Of a DNA stretch of 51,000 bases, positions 25,933 through 35,508 are shown piece by piece. The first letter of the stretch is position 1, and every line of letters begins with the position of its first letter. Below the pieces are notes generated by a model. It made no database searches and was not told the origin of the DNA. It worked only from the letters and a program-made list of their open reading frames with translations. The position numbers and the translations under genes were made by a program. This DNA comes from Aerococcus sp. (GTDB taxonomy: Bacteria; Bacillota; Bacilli; Lactobacillales; Aerococcaceae), in contig JAUMZL010000017.1 of NCBI GenBank assembly GCA_030528155.1, forward strand, positions 1-51,000. Reading direction: 5' to 3'.

Positions 25933-27357
25933 TTATTCATGTGTTTCATCGGTTAACAAAGGCAGGCTCAGCGTAAAGCGCGTGCCTTGATTCAAAATAC
26001 TCTCTACCGCGATTGTACCTCCTATTCGTTCAACGAGATTACGAACGATAGATAATCCCAAGCCTGTCCCTCCAGTCTGCTTAGCCCGTGTTTTATCAAC
26101 GCGGTAGAAACGCTCAAAAATGCGGGAGAGATCACTACTTGGAATGCCGATCCCATCATCCTGAACGGTAATTTCAGCCTGCGTCTCTGCCTCGTTAGTC
26201 GCTACTTTGACCCAAACATGTCCAGGATCCGTATTATATTTAATCGCATTGACCAATAAATTAATTAAGATTTGCTGCAAACTCTCACGCTCAGTAGCCA
26301 CCCAGATGGCGTTTTTCGTTTGTGGCAAATAAAGGCTCACCGCCTCTCGCTCAGCCAAGGTGGCGACCGAGCGCGCACTTGCTTGGATAGCACCAATCAC
26401 TTCTACCGGTTCTGGAGTGTAAGGAGCTTGTCCCTGTTCAATTTTTGCTAAATCGAGAATGTCGCGGATCAACGACTCCAATCGCTCCGTCTCTTGATCG
26501 ATAATGGTGACAAATTCTTTGGCTGTATTTGGATCTTCCAGTGCGCCATCTAACAAGGTCTCACTGAAGCCTTTAATTGCTGTGACAGGGGTCTTCAGTT
26601 CGTGCGAAGCATTGGCGATAAAATCCGAGCGTACCTTTTCAAGGTGGCGGATTTTGGTAATGTCATAGAGTAAAACAATGACCTGATCATCAAATGTTCC
26701 ACCCGAAGCATCTGCCGTCACATACACGACGTTCACATCAAGGATCGCTTCTCTCGGAAAATAGAGCGTTACCTCTTCATGCAAGGAGCGCTCTTTCAAA
26801 AAGCTCTGTTCGATCATTGCCACTAGCTGATACCCCGGCAAGCGACTGACATATTTCTCTCCTTCCAGTGGGTCATTAATCCCCAAAATATCGTAGAAGG
26901 ATTGATTGACAATCCGCACCGTCCCGCTCTCATCGATCAACATTACACCGATCACTAAGTAATCAATCAAGAGGTTAAGGCGTCGCTTCTGCAGAGAAAA
27001 TTGAGACGCCCTGGTGGATAAATTTTTCGAGAGGGTGGTGAGGGCGATCCCTGTCTCATCGAGAGATTTCCACCCGCGTCTGAGATAGTCGGTTGTATAG
27101 TGCTGGGTATCCAGCCCATGAATCAGCTGACGAATATTCGCTAAGCTGAGGGAAAAGCGCTGATAGGCGCGCCATCCCCAGGCACTTATTCCTAAACCAA
27201 TGACAAGAACTAAAAGCAGGAGCACTCCGCCCCACTTTAGCACAGCAGCATGATGACCGGTATTGACCGCCACTAAACTTGCAAGTAATAAGAGCAAAGG
27301 GTAGAGGATGAAGAGACCGATCAATATCAGTATCACTTTTAAACGCGGGGTCTTCAT
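25933..27357 (-). CDS. phoR: Phosphate-sensing histidine kinase PhoR
   Basis: This 474-residue sensor kinase has two transmembrane helices (about 8-30 and 42-62) with almost no extracytoplasmic domain between them. A PAS domain lies at about 125-235. The HisKA box SHELKTPVTAIKG has His252. The ATPase domain has DDGIGIP and GGTGLGLSIV. The small loop suggests sensing through the membrane or the Pst transporter, not direct ligand binding (inference). Its ATG overlaps the phoP stop (ATGA), so the two are co-translated. Confidence 0.94.
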   Translation of the reverse strand: MKTPRLKVILILIGLFILYPLLLLLASLVAVNTGHHAAVLKWGGVLLLLVLVIGLGISAWGWRAYQRFSLSLANIRQLIHGLDTQHYTTDYLRRGWKSLDETGIALTTLSKNLSTRASQFSLQKRRLNLLIDYLVIGVMLIDESGTVRIVNQSFYDILGINDPLEGEKYVSRLPGYQLVAMIEQSFLKERSLHEEVTLYFPREAILDVNVVYVTADASGGTFDDQVIVLLYDITKIRHLEKVRSDFIANASHELKTPVTAIKGFSETLLDGALEDPNTAKEFVTIIDQETERLESLIRDILDLAKIEQGQAPYTPEPVEVIGAIQASARSVATLAEREAVSLYLPQTKNAIWVATERESLQQILINLLVNAIKYNTDPGHVWVKVATNEAETQAEITVQDDGIGIPSSDLSRIFERFYRVDKTRAKQTGGTGLGLSIVRNLVERIGGTIAVESILNQGTRFTLSLPLLTDETHE

Positions 27358-28085
27358 GCGGATGGCACCTCAAATTTATAACCAAATCCACGTACCGTAA
27401 TAATGTACTCCGGATGTTTGGGATCTTGCTCAATTTTTTCGCGCAGATGGCTGATATGTACGTCAACAATCCGAGTTTCTGCTGTGTAACTGAAATCCCA
27501 GATTTTCTGAAGCAAGCGTTCACGCGACAAGGTTCGCCCCACCCGCTTGGCCATGTAGGTGAGTAATTCCAATTCTTTCGGTGTCATTTCAATAACCTGT
27601 TGCCTTACCGTCACGCTAAAAGCGCCGGTATCGATCACAATATCTCCCACCTCGATGCGCTCTCCCTCCACATCACTATCCTCTGTTGCGGTGGGTTCTA
27701 TTTCTGGTGCAGACACCATTTTTTCAGTCCGTCGAAAAATAGCCTTCATGCGCGCGGTGAGTTCGCGTGGGCTAAAGGGCTTTGTCATATAATCGTCTGC
27801 CCCTAACTCCAACCCAAGGATTTTATCTACCTCATCATCCTTTGCTGTCAAAATGAGAATAGGTGTTTCAATACCATCTTGGCGCAACTGCCGACAAACT
27901 TCCATCCCGTCCAATTTAGGTAGCATCAAATCTAAAACAATAAAATCATAATGACTTTCCTTAGCCAAGGTATAGGCCGTTTTGCCGTCGCTCGCTGTTG
28001 TGACGGCATAGCCATCTTTTTTTAAATTGAAGGCCAATAACTTGAGAATGGCTGCCTCATCATCCACTACTAATACGCGCTTCAT
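27354..28085 (-). CDS. phoP: Phosphate response regulator PhoP
   Basis: This 243-residue OmpR-type regulator has a receiver domain (1-120; acidic pair Asp8-Asp9, phosphoacceptor Asp52, conserved Lys in KPF). The C-terminal winged helix (about 145-243) includes MTPKELELLTYMAKR, RIVDVHISHLREKIE and RGFGYKF. The domains are joined by an acidic linker. The frame runs to 28172, but GGAGGAGCTGGC directly precedes ATG AAG CGC at 28085. It should bind the TTTACA hexamers of both pst promoters. Confidence 0.95.
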   Translation of the reverse strand: MKRVLVVDDEAAILKLLAFNLKKDGYAVTTASDGKTAYTLAKESHYDFIVLDLMLPKLDGMEVCRQLRQDGIETPILILTAKDDEVDKILGLELGADDYMTKPFSPRELTARMKAIFRRTEKMVSAPEIEPTATEDSDVEGERIEVGDIVIDTGAFSVTVRQQVIEMTPKELELLTYMAKRVGRTLSRERLLQKIWDFSYTAETRIVDVHISHLREKIEQDPKHPEYIITVRGFGYKFEVPSA

Positions 28086-28431
28086 GCCAGCTCCTCCTAC
28101 TCCCTCATCTATCCTACTGTTTGCCTCTAGCATACCACAAAATACGCAATGACTAGGGTTACTCGCTATCACACTCAGTTTCTTAGCTGCCTTTAACGCA
28201 AATTAGAAATGCACTACCGAAAAGTCTCCACACTACCCTCTCTTATTCAACTAATGACCAGTGTTGTTTCACTTGTCTCCTTATATCTACTCCACTCAAA
28301 TGGTGATTGAGCCTGTCCGCCATCTTTTTACGCACTCCGTGTATGATATTTACCTCCAAGACAAAAAAGCTGCTGGGTGCAAAACACTCCAGCAGCCTAT
28401 CACGTCTGTTATCCTATTCACTCTCCCACAC
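28086..28431. other. Gap between phoP and prfB
   Basis: The gap carries the prfB terminator at its right side and an extended -10 (TGG-TATGCT, 28137-28129 on the minus strand) that may start phoP. I see no gene. ftsEX, often between prfB and other genes in Firmicutes, is absent. Confidence 0.5.
28362..28397 (-). terminator. Terminator after prfB
   Basis: GCTGCTGG (28396-28389 on the minus strand) pairs with CCAGCAGC (28376-28369), followed by six T. Confidence 0.9.
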
Positions 28432-29560
28432 CTAGACTTGGGCATCGTTATTTTTTTGTTCGAGTTTCCACTTCAAATACTGATCGATAAATGGATCTAA
28501 ATCGCCATCCATCACACCCGTTGTATCGCTCGTTTCATAATTAGTCCGATGATCTTTGACCATCTGATAGGGGTGGAAAACATAGGAACGAATCTGTGAA
28601 CCCCAAGCGATTTCCGCTTTTTCACCACGAATCTCATCTAGTTCCTGAGCGTTCTTTTCCTCTAAGAGGCGCGCCAATTTGGCTTGTAACATGCGCATCG
28701 CCGTCTCACGGTTCTGCAACTGCGAACGCTGGTTTTGCGAAGAAACAACAATACCAGTGGGTTCGTGGGTCAAGCGTACTGCCGAACTGGTTTTATTGAT
28801 ATGTTGCCCGCCAGCACCGCTCGAGCGAAAGACATCCACACGAATATCATCGGGATTGATGTCAATCTCGGTCTCCTGATCGAGTTCTGGCATCACTTCC
28901 ACTGAGGCAAAAGACGTATGGCGACGACTATTGGTATCAAATGGCGAAATGCGCACTAAGCGGTGCACCCCATGTTCTGATTGCAATAGCCCATACGCAT
29001 TGTGGCCTGAAACTTCTATTGCCACACTCTTCACGCCGGCCTCATCTCCCGCTTGATAATCAAGAATGGCCAACTTGTAGTCGTGTTGTTCTGCCCAACG
29101 TCGGTACATCCGCAACAGCATGTCCGCCCAATCCTGCGCTTCCGTGCCCCCAGCCCCTGCATGAATTTCTAACAAGGCATTGGCATGGTCATGTTCACCA
29201 TCCAATAATAATTGTCGTTCATAATTTTTCATCTTGCGCTGAAAATCGAGCAGCTGCTCTGTCAGATCATCGAGCAAGAGTGCGCCATCTTCCTCTTCCT
29301 GACTGAGTTCTGCCATCGCGTTGAGATCTTCCCACTCACTCTCCAGATCATGGAAGGTATCATAAACGGCTTTTAGCGCATTATTATTTTGAATCACCTG
29401 CTGTGCTTTTTGGCTATTGTCCCAAAAATCAGGTGCTAGCATTTTATCTTCATTCTCGGCAATCGTAGCCGCTAGCTCTTCTAAGTCAAAGAGACCCCCT
29501 AAAACTTAGTAGTTGTTGATGATTGTGGTCGAGCAAATTGCGAATTTCGCTGAACTCCAT
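28432..29560 (-). CDS. prfB: Peptide chain release factor 2 with programmed +1 frameshift
   Basis: RF2 releases peptides at UGA and UAA. The ATG at 29560 opens a 24-codon frame ending in CTT-TGA (29491-29486). An internal Shine-Dalgarno-like AGGGGG lies just upstream, the classic RF2 autoregulatory +1 shift. After the shift the frame continues to 28432, about 375 residues in total. The stop-codon reading motif SPF and the catalytic GGQ loop (SGAGGQHINKT) are present. Low RF2 favours shifting and so more RF2. AGAAGGGATG precedes the ATG. A naive call would start at an internal ATG at 29442. Confidence 0.95.
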
Positions 29561-29671
29561 AAATCTCATCCCTTCTTATCAGGTACGTTTAGTTATTGAT
29601 TTTCTCTTATTCCTGATGACTTCTATTTTACTGTATTAGCGCGCACTTGTGCCATAGCAAACGCCACCGAA

Positions 29672-29709
29672 TGAAAAATAACCACGCACCAACTGGCCAC
29701 GTGGTTATT
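29672..29709. terminator. Terminator after secA
   Basis: AATAACCACG (29677-29686) pairs with CGTGGTTATT (29700-29709). Both strands have T-rich flanks. In context it ends secA. Confidence 0.85.
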
Positions 29710-29732
29710 TTCCTTGATTGACTAAAAATCCA

Positions 29733-32108
29733 TTAGACTTGTTGACGTTGTAAGTTTTGACGAATTTCAGAATTCATAAAGATCTGCGTCGCATCGTATT
29801 CAATTCCGCTAACCATCGCGTTGAAACGTTCGTATCCTTCTGTTTGATATTCAACTAGCGGATTATTTTGTGCATAGGCCCGTAAGCCAATCCCTTGTCG
29901 CAATTGTTCCATCGCATCAATGTGATCGGTCCACCGTGAGTCTACCGCTCGTAAAATAACGACCTTTTCGAATTCCAAAGCCAGTTGAGTATTATTGATG
30001 TTATCAATCTTTTCTTCAAAACGTTGCCGTGCAATTTCTTTTAGATCATGTTTCAATTGGACGCGACTCTTGTTATCGAGATCTGCACGTTCCACTTCAT
30101 CAGGGCGCAGGAACTTGGTCGTTAACTCTTCGTACAAACCATCGAGATTCCATTCTTTTTCTTCATCAATAGTGAAAGAATCTACTACGCGATCCAATGT
30201 CCGATCAATCATCCCCCACATGACTTGGTCGAGGGATTTCGTGGCATTGATCACTTCTTGACGTTGCGCATAGATAATCTCCCGCTGTTCCCGCATCACT
30301 TCATCGTATTCTAAGACGCTCTTACGGGTGTCATAGTTGTTCCCTTCCACTCGTTTCTGAGCGGATTCTACTTGACGAGACAGCATGCGACTCTCGATGG
30401 CTAAATCATCTTCGCCACCATCATTAAGCCGTTCCCACAAGGCTTTCACTCGGTCAGATCCGAAGCGGCGCATGAGGTCATCTTCCAAGCTGAGGTAGAA
30501 CTGGCTGAATCCTTTGTCTCCTTGACGTCCGGAACGTCCCCGCAACTGATCATCGATACGGCGAGATTCGTGACGTTCTGTCCCGATAACTGCCAAACCG
30601 CCAACTTCTTGAACACCAGGCCCTAACTTGATGTCGGTCCCACGACCAGCCATGTTGGTTGCAATCGTGACAGCACCCATCTGTCCAGCTTGAGACACAA
30701 TCTCTGCTTCCTTAGCATGGTTCTTCGCATTCAACACGTTGTGCGCAATCCCACGATCATTCAGCATCTTAGACAGCAATTCGGAGGTTTCCACGGCTAC
30801 CGTCCCTACCAATACTGGTTGGCCCTGATTGTGACGTTTCACAATTTCATTGACAACTGCCGTGAATTTTGCTTTCAAATTCGGATAAATCACATCCGGG
30901 GCATCGATCCGCTGTACTGGGCGGTTGGTTGGGATTTGGATAACGTCCATGTCGTAGATTTCACGGAATTCTTGCTCTTCCGTCTTCGCTGTCCCGGTCA
31001 TCCCTGACAATTTATCATACATACGGAAGTAATTCTGGAAAGTGATGGTTGCCATGGTCTTCGACTCATTTTGAATCGTCACGCCTTCTTTGGCTTCAAT
31101 CCCTTGGTGCAATCCATCTGAATAGCGCCGGCCCTCCATGATACGCCCAGTGAATCCATCAACGATTTTCACTTCATCGTCTTGAACCACGTAATCAATA
31201 TCGCGGATCATGATGTAGTTCGCCCGCAATGCGGTATCCAAATGGTGAATCAATGCGCCATTTTCAACATCATAGAGGTTTTCCAAGTGGAAGGCATCTT
31301 CCGCTTTATCGACCCCTTCTTCGGTCAAGCTGATGGTTTTTGATGGCACATCAATCACATAATCATCATCGGCTACTAAGGTTTTCACGAAGCGGTCTGC
31401 TTGTTCATAGAGGACGGTGGATTGTTCAGCCTGACCAGAAATGATCAACGGTGTCCGCGCTTCATCGATCAAAATGGAGTCCACCTCATCGACAACTGCA
31501 TAGTAGAGTTCTCGTTGTACCATTTGTTCTTTATAAACGACCATGTTGTCACGCAAATAGTCGAATCCTAATTCGTTGTTAGTGGAGTACATGACATCAC
31601 AGTTATAAGCTTCTCTTTTTTCATCGGCTGACATTTCATTGGCATTGAAGCCTACTGTTAAGCCTAAGAAGCGGAAAACTTCCCCCATGTTCTCGGCGTC
31701 ACGTTTGGCCAAATATTCATTGACCGTTACGACGTGAGCGCCTTTGCCCAAGAGCGCGTTGGCGTAAATAGGCATGGTTTCTGTCAGGGTTTTCCCTTCA
31801 CCTGTTTTCATTTCGGCGATATTCCCATAATGTAAGGCAAATCCCCCCATGATCTGCACATGATAGGCATACAATCCCAAAACGCGGCGAGCCGCTTCAC
31901 GCACCGTTGCAAAAGCATCATAAATCATGTCTTCCAAGGATTCCCCATATGCGAGACGTTCACGGAAAGATGCGGTTTTGTCGCGCAATTGCTCATCAGT
32001 ATACTCTGCATACTTTTCGCCAAGTTCTTCTACTTTTGTTGCTTGGCGATCAAAACGGCGCATTTCTGCTTTATCGTTATCAAACACTTTCTTTAAAACG
32101 TTAGCCAT
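29733..32108 (-). CDS. secA: Preprotein translocase ATPase SecA
   Basis: This 791-residue motor drives preproteins through SecYEG. Walker A GEGKT is at 103-107. The DEVD helicase motif occurs in [31 protein letters not shown]-type, [13 protein letters not shown] and RGRSGRQGD segments mark NBD2. The protein ends at NLQRQQV without the C-terminal zinc-binding SEC-C tail, as in other SecA proteins of this length. AGAGGAG precedes the ATG. A near-consensus -10 lies about 125 bp upstream. Confidence 0.97.
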   Translation of the reverse strand: MANVLKKVFDNDKAEMRRFDRQATKVEELGEKYAEYTDEQLRDKTASFRERLAYGESLEDMIYDAFATVREAARRVLGLYAYHVQIMGGFALHYGNIAEMKTGEGKTLTETMPIYANALLGKGAHVVTVNEYLAKRDAENMGEVFRFLGLTVGFNANEMSADEKREAYNCDVMYSTNNELGFDYLRDNMVVYKEQMVQRELYYAVVDEVDSILIDEARTPLIISGQAEQSTVLYEQADRFVKTLVADDDYVIDVPSKTISLTEEGVDKAEDAFHLENLYDVENGALIHHLDTALRANYIMIRDIDYVVQDDEVKIVDGFTGRIMEGRRYSDGLHQGIEAKEGVTIQNESKTMATITFQNYFRMYDKLSGMTGTAKTEEQEFREIYDMDVIQIPTNRPVQRIDAPDVIYPNLKAKFTAVVNEIVKRHNQGQPVLVGTVAVETSELLSKMLNDRGIAHNVLNAKNHAKEAEIVSQAGQMGAVTIATNMAGRGTDIKLGPGVQEVGGLAVIGTERHESRRIDDQLRGRSGRQGDKGFSQFYLSLEDDLMRRFGSDRVKALWERLNDGGEDDLAIESRMLSRQVESAQKRVEGNNYDTRKSVLEYDEVMREQREIIYAQRQEVINATKSLDQVMWGMIDRTLDRVVDSFTIDEEKEWNLDGLYEELTTKFLRPDEVERADLDNKSRVQLKHDLKEIARQRFEEKIDNINNTQLALEFEKVVILRAVDSRWTDHIDAMEQLRQGIGLRAYAQNNPLVEYQTEGYERFNAMVSGIEYDATQIFMNSEIRQNLQRQQV

Positions 32109-32166
32109 ACCATTCTCCTCTTTATCATTCTTCTCTATCCATCTAATCTCTCTAAGTATCAGCAGC

Positions 32167-32188
32167 CAGGTGAATTATTGTCACCCTG
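32167..32188 (-). promoter_or_regulatory. Small inverted repeat in the secA leader
   Basis: CAGGTGA (32167-32173) pairs with TCACCCTG (32181-32188) with one bulged C. It lies in the leader downstream of the -10. Function unknown. Confidence 0.3.
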
Positions 32189-32233
32189 TCGTTGTTTTAG
32201 GAAATGAGTCTAAATGCCGATACTATCCCGTTC

Positions 32234-32239
32234 ATTATA
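32234..32239 (-). promoter_or_regulatory. Probable secA -10 element
   Basis: A perfect TATAAT on the minus strand follows the hpf terminator. The -35 is weak. Confidence 0.45.
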
Positions 32240-32281
32240 CATACAATACCAAAAAAACGCTAGATGAAGATCACGCAAAAA

Positions 32282-32307
32282 AGGGGAGGAAGCCATCTTC
32301 CTCCCCT
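32282..32307 (-). terminator. Terminator after hpf
   Basis: An 11-bp perfect stem, AGGGGAGGAAG (32307-32297 on the minus strand) with CTTCCTCCCCT, around a 4-nt loop and followed by T-run. Very strong. Confidence 0.92.
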
Positions 32308-32339
32308 CTATATAAGTGGTCAGCAAATGGAGATCACTA

Positions 32340-32894
32340 CTATTCTCCCATTGTACTGTCAACATCAATCAACCCATAGTCTCCGCTATGGCGTTTGTAA
32401 ACGACTGCGACTTCTTCAGTCTGCGCGTCTCTAAATACGAAGAAGGCGTGTCCTAGCATTTCCATTTGTAAAATGGCTTCTTCCGCAGACATTGGTTTCA
32501 CACCCAATGTCTTATGACGAACCACCTTGATGTCTTCCTCTTTTTCTAGTTCTTCGTCTTGCCCTGTCAACATGTCAGGGAAGCCTTTTTCACGGGATTT
32601 ACGGTTAACTTTCGTTTTGTATTTCTTAACCTGACGTTCCAATTTGTCCACAACCAAATCTAAACTACCGTAGAGATCTTGGGAGGTTTCCTCCGCCCGC
32701 AACGTCAGACGTGGCATCGGTACAGTGACTTCTGCTTTTGCTTCACCATTACGGTAAACTTTAGCATTCACATGAACTGTAATATCAGGTTCATCTTGGA
32801 AGTATTTTTCGATTTTGCTGATTTTGTTTTCAGCATAGTCTCGGATTGCCGGAGTAATTTCGATATTTTCTCCGCGAACATTATAAGTAAACAT
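32340..32894 (-). CDS. hpf: Long-form ribosome hibernation promoting factor
   Basis: This 184-residue protein has an N-terminal S30AE/YfiA domain (about 1-95) that blocks the decoding centre. A charged linker (KKYKTKVNRKSREKG) follows. The C-terminal dimerisation domain (about 125-184) includes VVRHKTLGVKPMSAEEAILQMEMLGHAFFVFRDA. Long HPF pairs 70S ribosomes into 100S dimers in stationary phase. It has a near-consensus promoter and a strong terminator, so it is expressed alone. AGGAAGGA precedes the ATG. Confidence 0.95.
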   Translation of the reverse strand: MFTYNVRGENIEITPAIRDYAENKISKIEKYFQDEPDITVHVNAKVYRNGEAKAEVTVPMPRLTLRAEETSQDLYGSLDLVVDKLERQVKKYKTKVNRKSREKGFPDMLTGQDEELEKEEDIKVVRHKTLGVKPMSAEEAILQMEMLGHAFFVFRDAQTEEVAVVYKRHSGDYGLIDVDSTMGE

Positions 32895-32959
32895 AATGAC
32901 TCATCCTTCCTAACCCATATCTGGGCGAGAGCGCTTCGCTCTTCTATTACCTTGTATAT

Positions 32960-32988
32960 ATTATACAAAAACCGCTTACATATTTCAA
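32960..32988 (-). promoter_or_regulatory. hpf promoter
   Basis: TTGAAA (32988-32983 on the minus strand) and TATAAT (32965-32960) are separated by 17 bp, near consensus. Confidence 0.75.
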
Positions 32989-33018
32989 TATATTCGCGTT
33001 TATTCCGGATAAATTCTC

Positions 33019-33690
33019 CTACCGTGCTAGCGTCATTGAGCGCACCGTTTCAATACCGTGATCTTCTAATACCTGAAGTACCTGATGTAAGGTGGAACCC
33101 GTCGTATAGACATCATCAAACAATAACACTTTTTTAGGTAGCTTAGCGTCTGGGATGAGTTCAAACTGCCGTGTATTTTCCAGTCGTTCTTTGCGATTCT
33201 GAAGGGCCTGCTTTGCCGTAGTTTTCGGCGGCAAAAAGAGTTCTAGGTAAGGCAACTGACTCCAATATAAGATACAGCTCGTCTGGTGAAAGCCACGTTG
33301 GCGATAATTATCCATACTAGAAGGTATCGGCACCCAGGTATAATCGGGCCACTGCTTAGCGTAGTTCTTTAATTTATAAGCAAATAATCTGGCAAGTCGT
33401 TGTTCACGCTGCCCCTTCAATAATAATAGCCATGCCCGAAAACCGCTGTCATAGTGATAAAATGCCTTATTCTGCAATTCCAAGCCTTGCTTTTGCCAAT
33501 ATATACAGTCCATGCAGCGCTTTGTCCCTTGCTGTTCACGCCCACAATTGGGACAGGTATCCCCTTGAATCGGGGTCAGATTAGCGATACATGAGGGACA
33601 AATAGGCAGCGTTATTTCATCGGTAAGACGAAAAACGGTGCTCAATGACACCAAGCGCTGAAATGGTTCCCCACATAATAAGCACTCCAT
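33019..33690 (-). CDS. comFC: Competence protein ComFC (phosphoribosyltransferase fold)
   Basis: This 223-residue protein has an N-terminal cysteine region (CLLCG, CPSC, CPNCG, CMDC) that probably binds zinc. A C-terminal phosphoribosyltransferase-like domain carries VLLFDDVYTTGSTL. It works with ComFA in DNA uptake in transformable Firmicutes. Two ATGs are possible. The one at 33696 overlaps the Shine-Dalgarno AAGGAGG, so the ATG at 33690 is chosen. It begins 11 bp after the comFA stop. No clear terminator separates it from hpf. Confidence 0.93.
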   Translation of the reverse strand: MECLLCGEPFQRLVSLSTVFRLTDEITLPICPSCIANLTPIQGDTCPNCGREQQGTKRCMDCIYWQKQGLELQNKAFYHYDSGFRAWLLLLKGQREQRLARLFAYKLKNYAKQWPDYTWVPIPSSMDNYRQRGFHQTSCILYWSQLPYLELFLPPKTTAKQALQNRKERLENTRQFELIPDAKLPKKVLLFDDVYTTGSTLHQVLQVLEDHGIETVRSMTLAR

Positions 33691-33701
33691 TTTCATCCTC
33701 C

Positions 33702-35081
33702 TTAATCCAACAGTTGGCGCATTTTTGCCAATTGATTCATGCGCTGAATCTGCTTGATAGCGCCGATACTTGCTTTAGTCTTGCCCTCGTGCAAGAAAAT
33801 TACCTCACCAGTCGGATGATTGGGTTTTCGTCCCACCCGCCCACTGATCTGCACCAGCGCCGAGGTCGTAAATACTGCTTGTTCACTCCCCAATACCACG
33901 ACATTAATTCCTTCAAATGTTACCCCTCGTTCTAAAATCGTTGTTGTCAGCAGGAAAGCATACTCTCCCTGCCGCATCTTCTCTACTTTGGATAGACGTT
34001 CATCATCTTTTGCGGACACACTCGCCAATGGAACATTGGGAAATTGACGGTGTAGAATCTCCTCCAGCGCCCGCATTAAGGCAATATTTGGCATAAAAAT
34101 TAAGAAACGACATGGCTCTTTCAGCCAGCGCGTAATAATTTTTGTCAGTGCTCTAGGACACTGGCCTTTTTGAATGGCTGTTGCCCAGCCCAATGCTAAT
34201 TGATGCGTAGGGAGTGGCAATGGATGGCGGTGATAGCGCGCCGGCAGTAGTGAGGTCGCTAACGTATGGCGTTGACTCTGACGTTTTAGTGATGGATCTG
34301 GCGTGGCTGTGAGCAGAACCAGTGTGCCTGGGCGCTTCACGGCGCGCTTTGCTACGCTATGCAACATCGGATCATTATGGAAGGGAAAAGCATCGACTTC
34401 ATCAATAATCACCAAGGAAAATGCTTGTTCAAAGCGCACCAATTGATGTGTAGACACAATGGTCAACGGGCAACAAGCATAAGGCTGATCGCTTTGACTG
34501 TGCAATAATGCGATCTCTACGCCTTGAAAAGCTGCTTGAAAACGCGGATAGAGTTCATTGCAGACATCGAGACGAGGCGTTGCAATTGCCACGCGCTGTC
34601 CCTGTTTCATCGCCTCATCGATCACTGGAAAGATCATCTCTGTTTTACCAGCACCAGTGACCGCCCAAATCAAGTGATCCTGTTGTTTTAAGTAACTAGC
34701 CACTACTTCACGGCTCGCTTCTTCCTGCTCAGTAGAACGTTGCCCTTCCCATGTCAGGTAGGAAGCTTCACGCTGCCACGAATGAGTCAGGGGAGCCCTT
34801 AATGTGTAGAGGGTATCACAGGCTCTGATGATGCCAAATTGCGCACAAGCTAAGCAATAGACACACGGTGAGCGGTGACAGTTACAGAAATTAGCCTGAA
34901 ACTGTTTTTGATCCTCGTTACCACAGCGGCGACACACCCACCGCCTTCCAACTTGACTAATAGCCGGGTAAGCTCTAACCCCAGGGAGCTGTTCTAGTTT
35001 TTCCGGACTCTCCCCCACTTCCCGTGCTAAGGCTAATCGTCCATAGAGTTGTTCAGATAAGGCCTTTGCTTCCACGCACAT
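33702..35081 (-). CDS. comFA: Competence DNA helicase ComFA
   Basis: This 459-residue DEAD-type ATPase is thought to help drive transforming DNA inward. A four-cysteine-pair zinc region lies at about 50-76 (CRRCG, CNC, CVYC). Walker A is GAGKT (143-147). The Walker B motif is DEVD in VIIDEVDAF. Helicase C motifs include GRVGRKPNHPTGE. The ATG at 35081 abuts GAAGGGG, so the in-frame GTG at 35075 may be used instead. It is full length and operonic with comFC. Confidence 0.94.
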   Translation of the reverse strand: MCVEAKALSEQLYGRLALAREVGESPEKLEQLPGVRAYPAISQVGRRWVCRRCGNEDQKQFQANFCNCHRSPCVYCLACAQFGIIRACDTLYTLRAPLTHSWQREASYLTWEGQRSTEQEEASREVVASYLKQQDHLIWAVTGAGKTEMIFPVIDEAMKQGQRVAIATPRLDVCNELYPRFQAAFQGVEIALLHSQSDQPYACCPLTIVSTHQLVRFEQAFSLVIIDEVDAFPFHNDPMLHSVAKRAVKRPGTLVLLTATPDPSLKRQSQRHTLATSLLPARYHRHPLPLPTHQLALGWATAIQKGQCPRALTKIITRWLKEPCRFLIFMPNIALMRALEEILHRQFPNVPLASVSAKDDERLSKVEKMRQGEYAFLLTTTILERGVTFEGINVVVLGSEQAVFTTSALVQISGRVGRKPNHPTGEVIFLHEGKTKASIGAIKQIQRMNQLAKMRQLLD

Positions 35082-35130
35082 CCCCTTCTTTTTTCACCAA
35101 AACGTCGCCTTCTTTATGGAGTGACTGCTT

Positions 35131-35230
35131 TTTTACTGAGATGATCTCTTACTTATTAGCTTTCTGTCCTTTCACTGAGATAACGTTCTTTTTAATTAGC
35201 TTGCTGTCTTTTTCACTCCAAGATGCTGTC
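35131..35230. repeat. Imperfect ~40-bp tandem repeats upstream of comFA
   Basis: ACTGAGAT occurs at 35135 and 35174, ATTAGCTT at 35155 and 35195, and CTGTC at 35164 and 35204, with a degenerate third copy from 35215. On the minus strand each unit begins AGTRAAA and continues to an ACAG core. Confidence 0.65.
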
Positions 35231-35435
35231 CCCTTTTTAATAATATACGTTACTTTTAGTGGATTTTATTTTTTATAGTGAATCACCACAATTTTTACGT
35301 TTTGCTCCATTCAGGAATTCTTTTTGTGTCCCAAAACAGCATCTAACGACATCACACAATGGTTTTCCAAATCATCCTCCATAACCATTTAAAAAAAGAT
35401 GATTTCTACCTGTTTGCTAGAAAAAGCGTTCAGCA

Positions 35436-35464
35436 TTGAGCATGCGTCATGACTTCTGTACAAT
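35436..35464 (+). promoter_or_regulatory. yigZ promoter
   Basis: TTGAGC (35436-35441) and TACAAT (35459-35464) are separated by 17 bp. Confidence 0.65.
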
Positions 35465-35508
35465 AAATACATGATTAAATTTTTGCCGTCTTAGGAGGCA
35501 TAGCCAAA

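Larger units (their letters stand above)
35082..35508. other. Divergent intergenic region comFA / yigZ
   Basis: No gene is visible. The left part contains imperfect 40-bp tandem repeats (35131-35230) and the right end the yigZ promoter. I find no streptococcal com-box (TACGAATA) upstream of comFA. Confidence 0.6.

Noticed and set aside
27056-27523. 155-codon minus-strand frame across the phoP/phoR junction
   Set aside because: It is another frame of two well-supported overlapping genes.
28432-29442. prfB starting at the internal ATG
   Set aside because: The upstream frame with the frameshift signal encodes the known RF2 N-terminus.
35131-35230. CRISPR array
   Set aside because: Only two to three imperfect copies without conserved repeat/unique spacer pattern and no cas genes.
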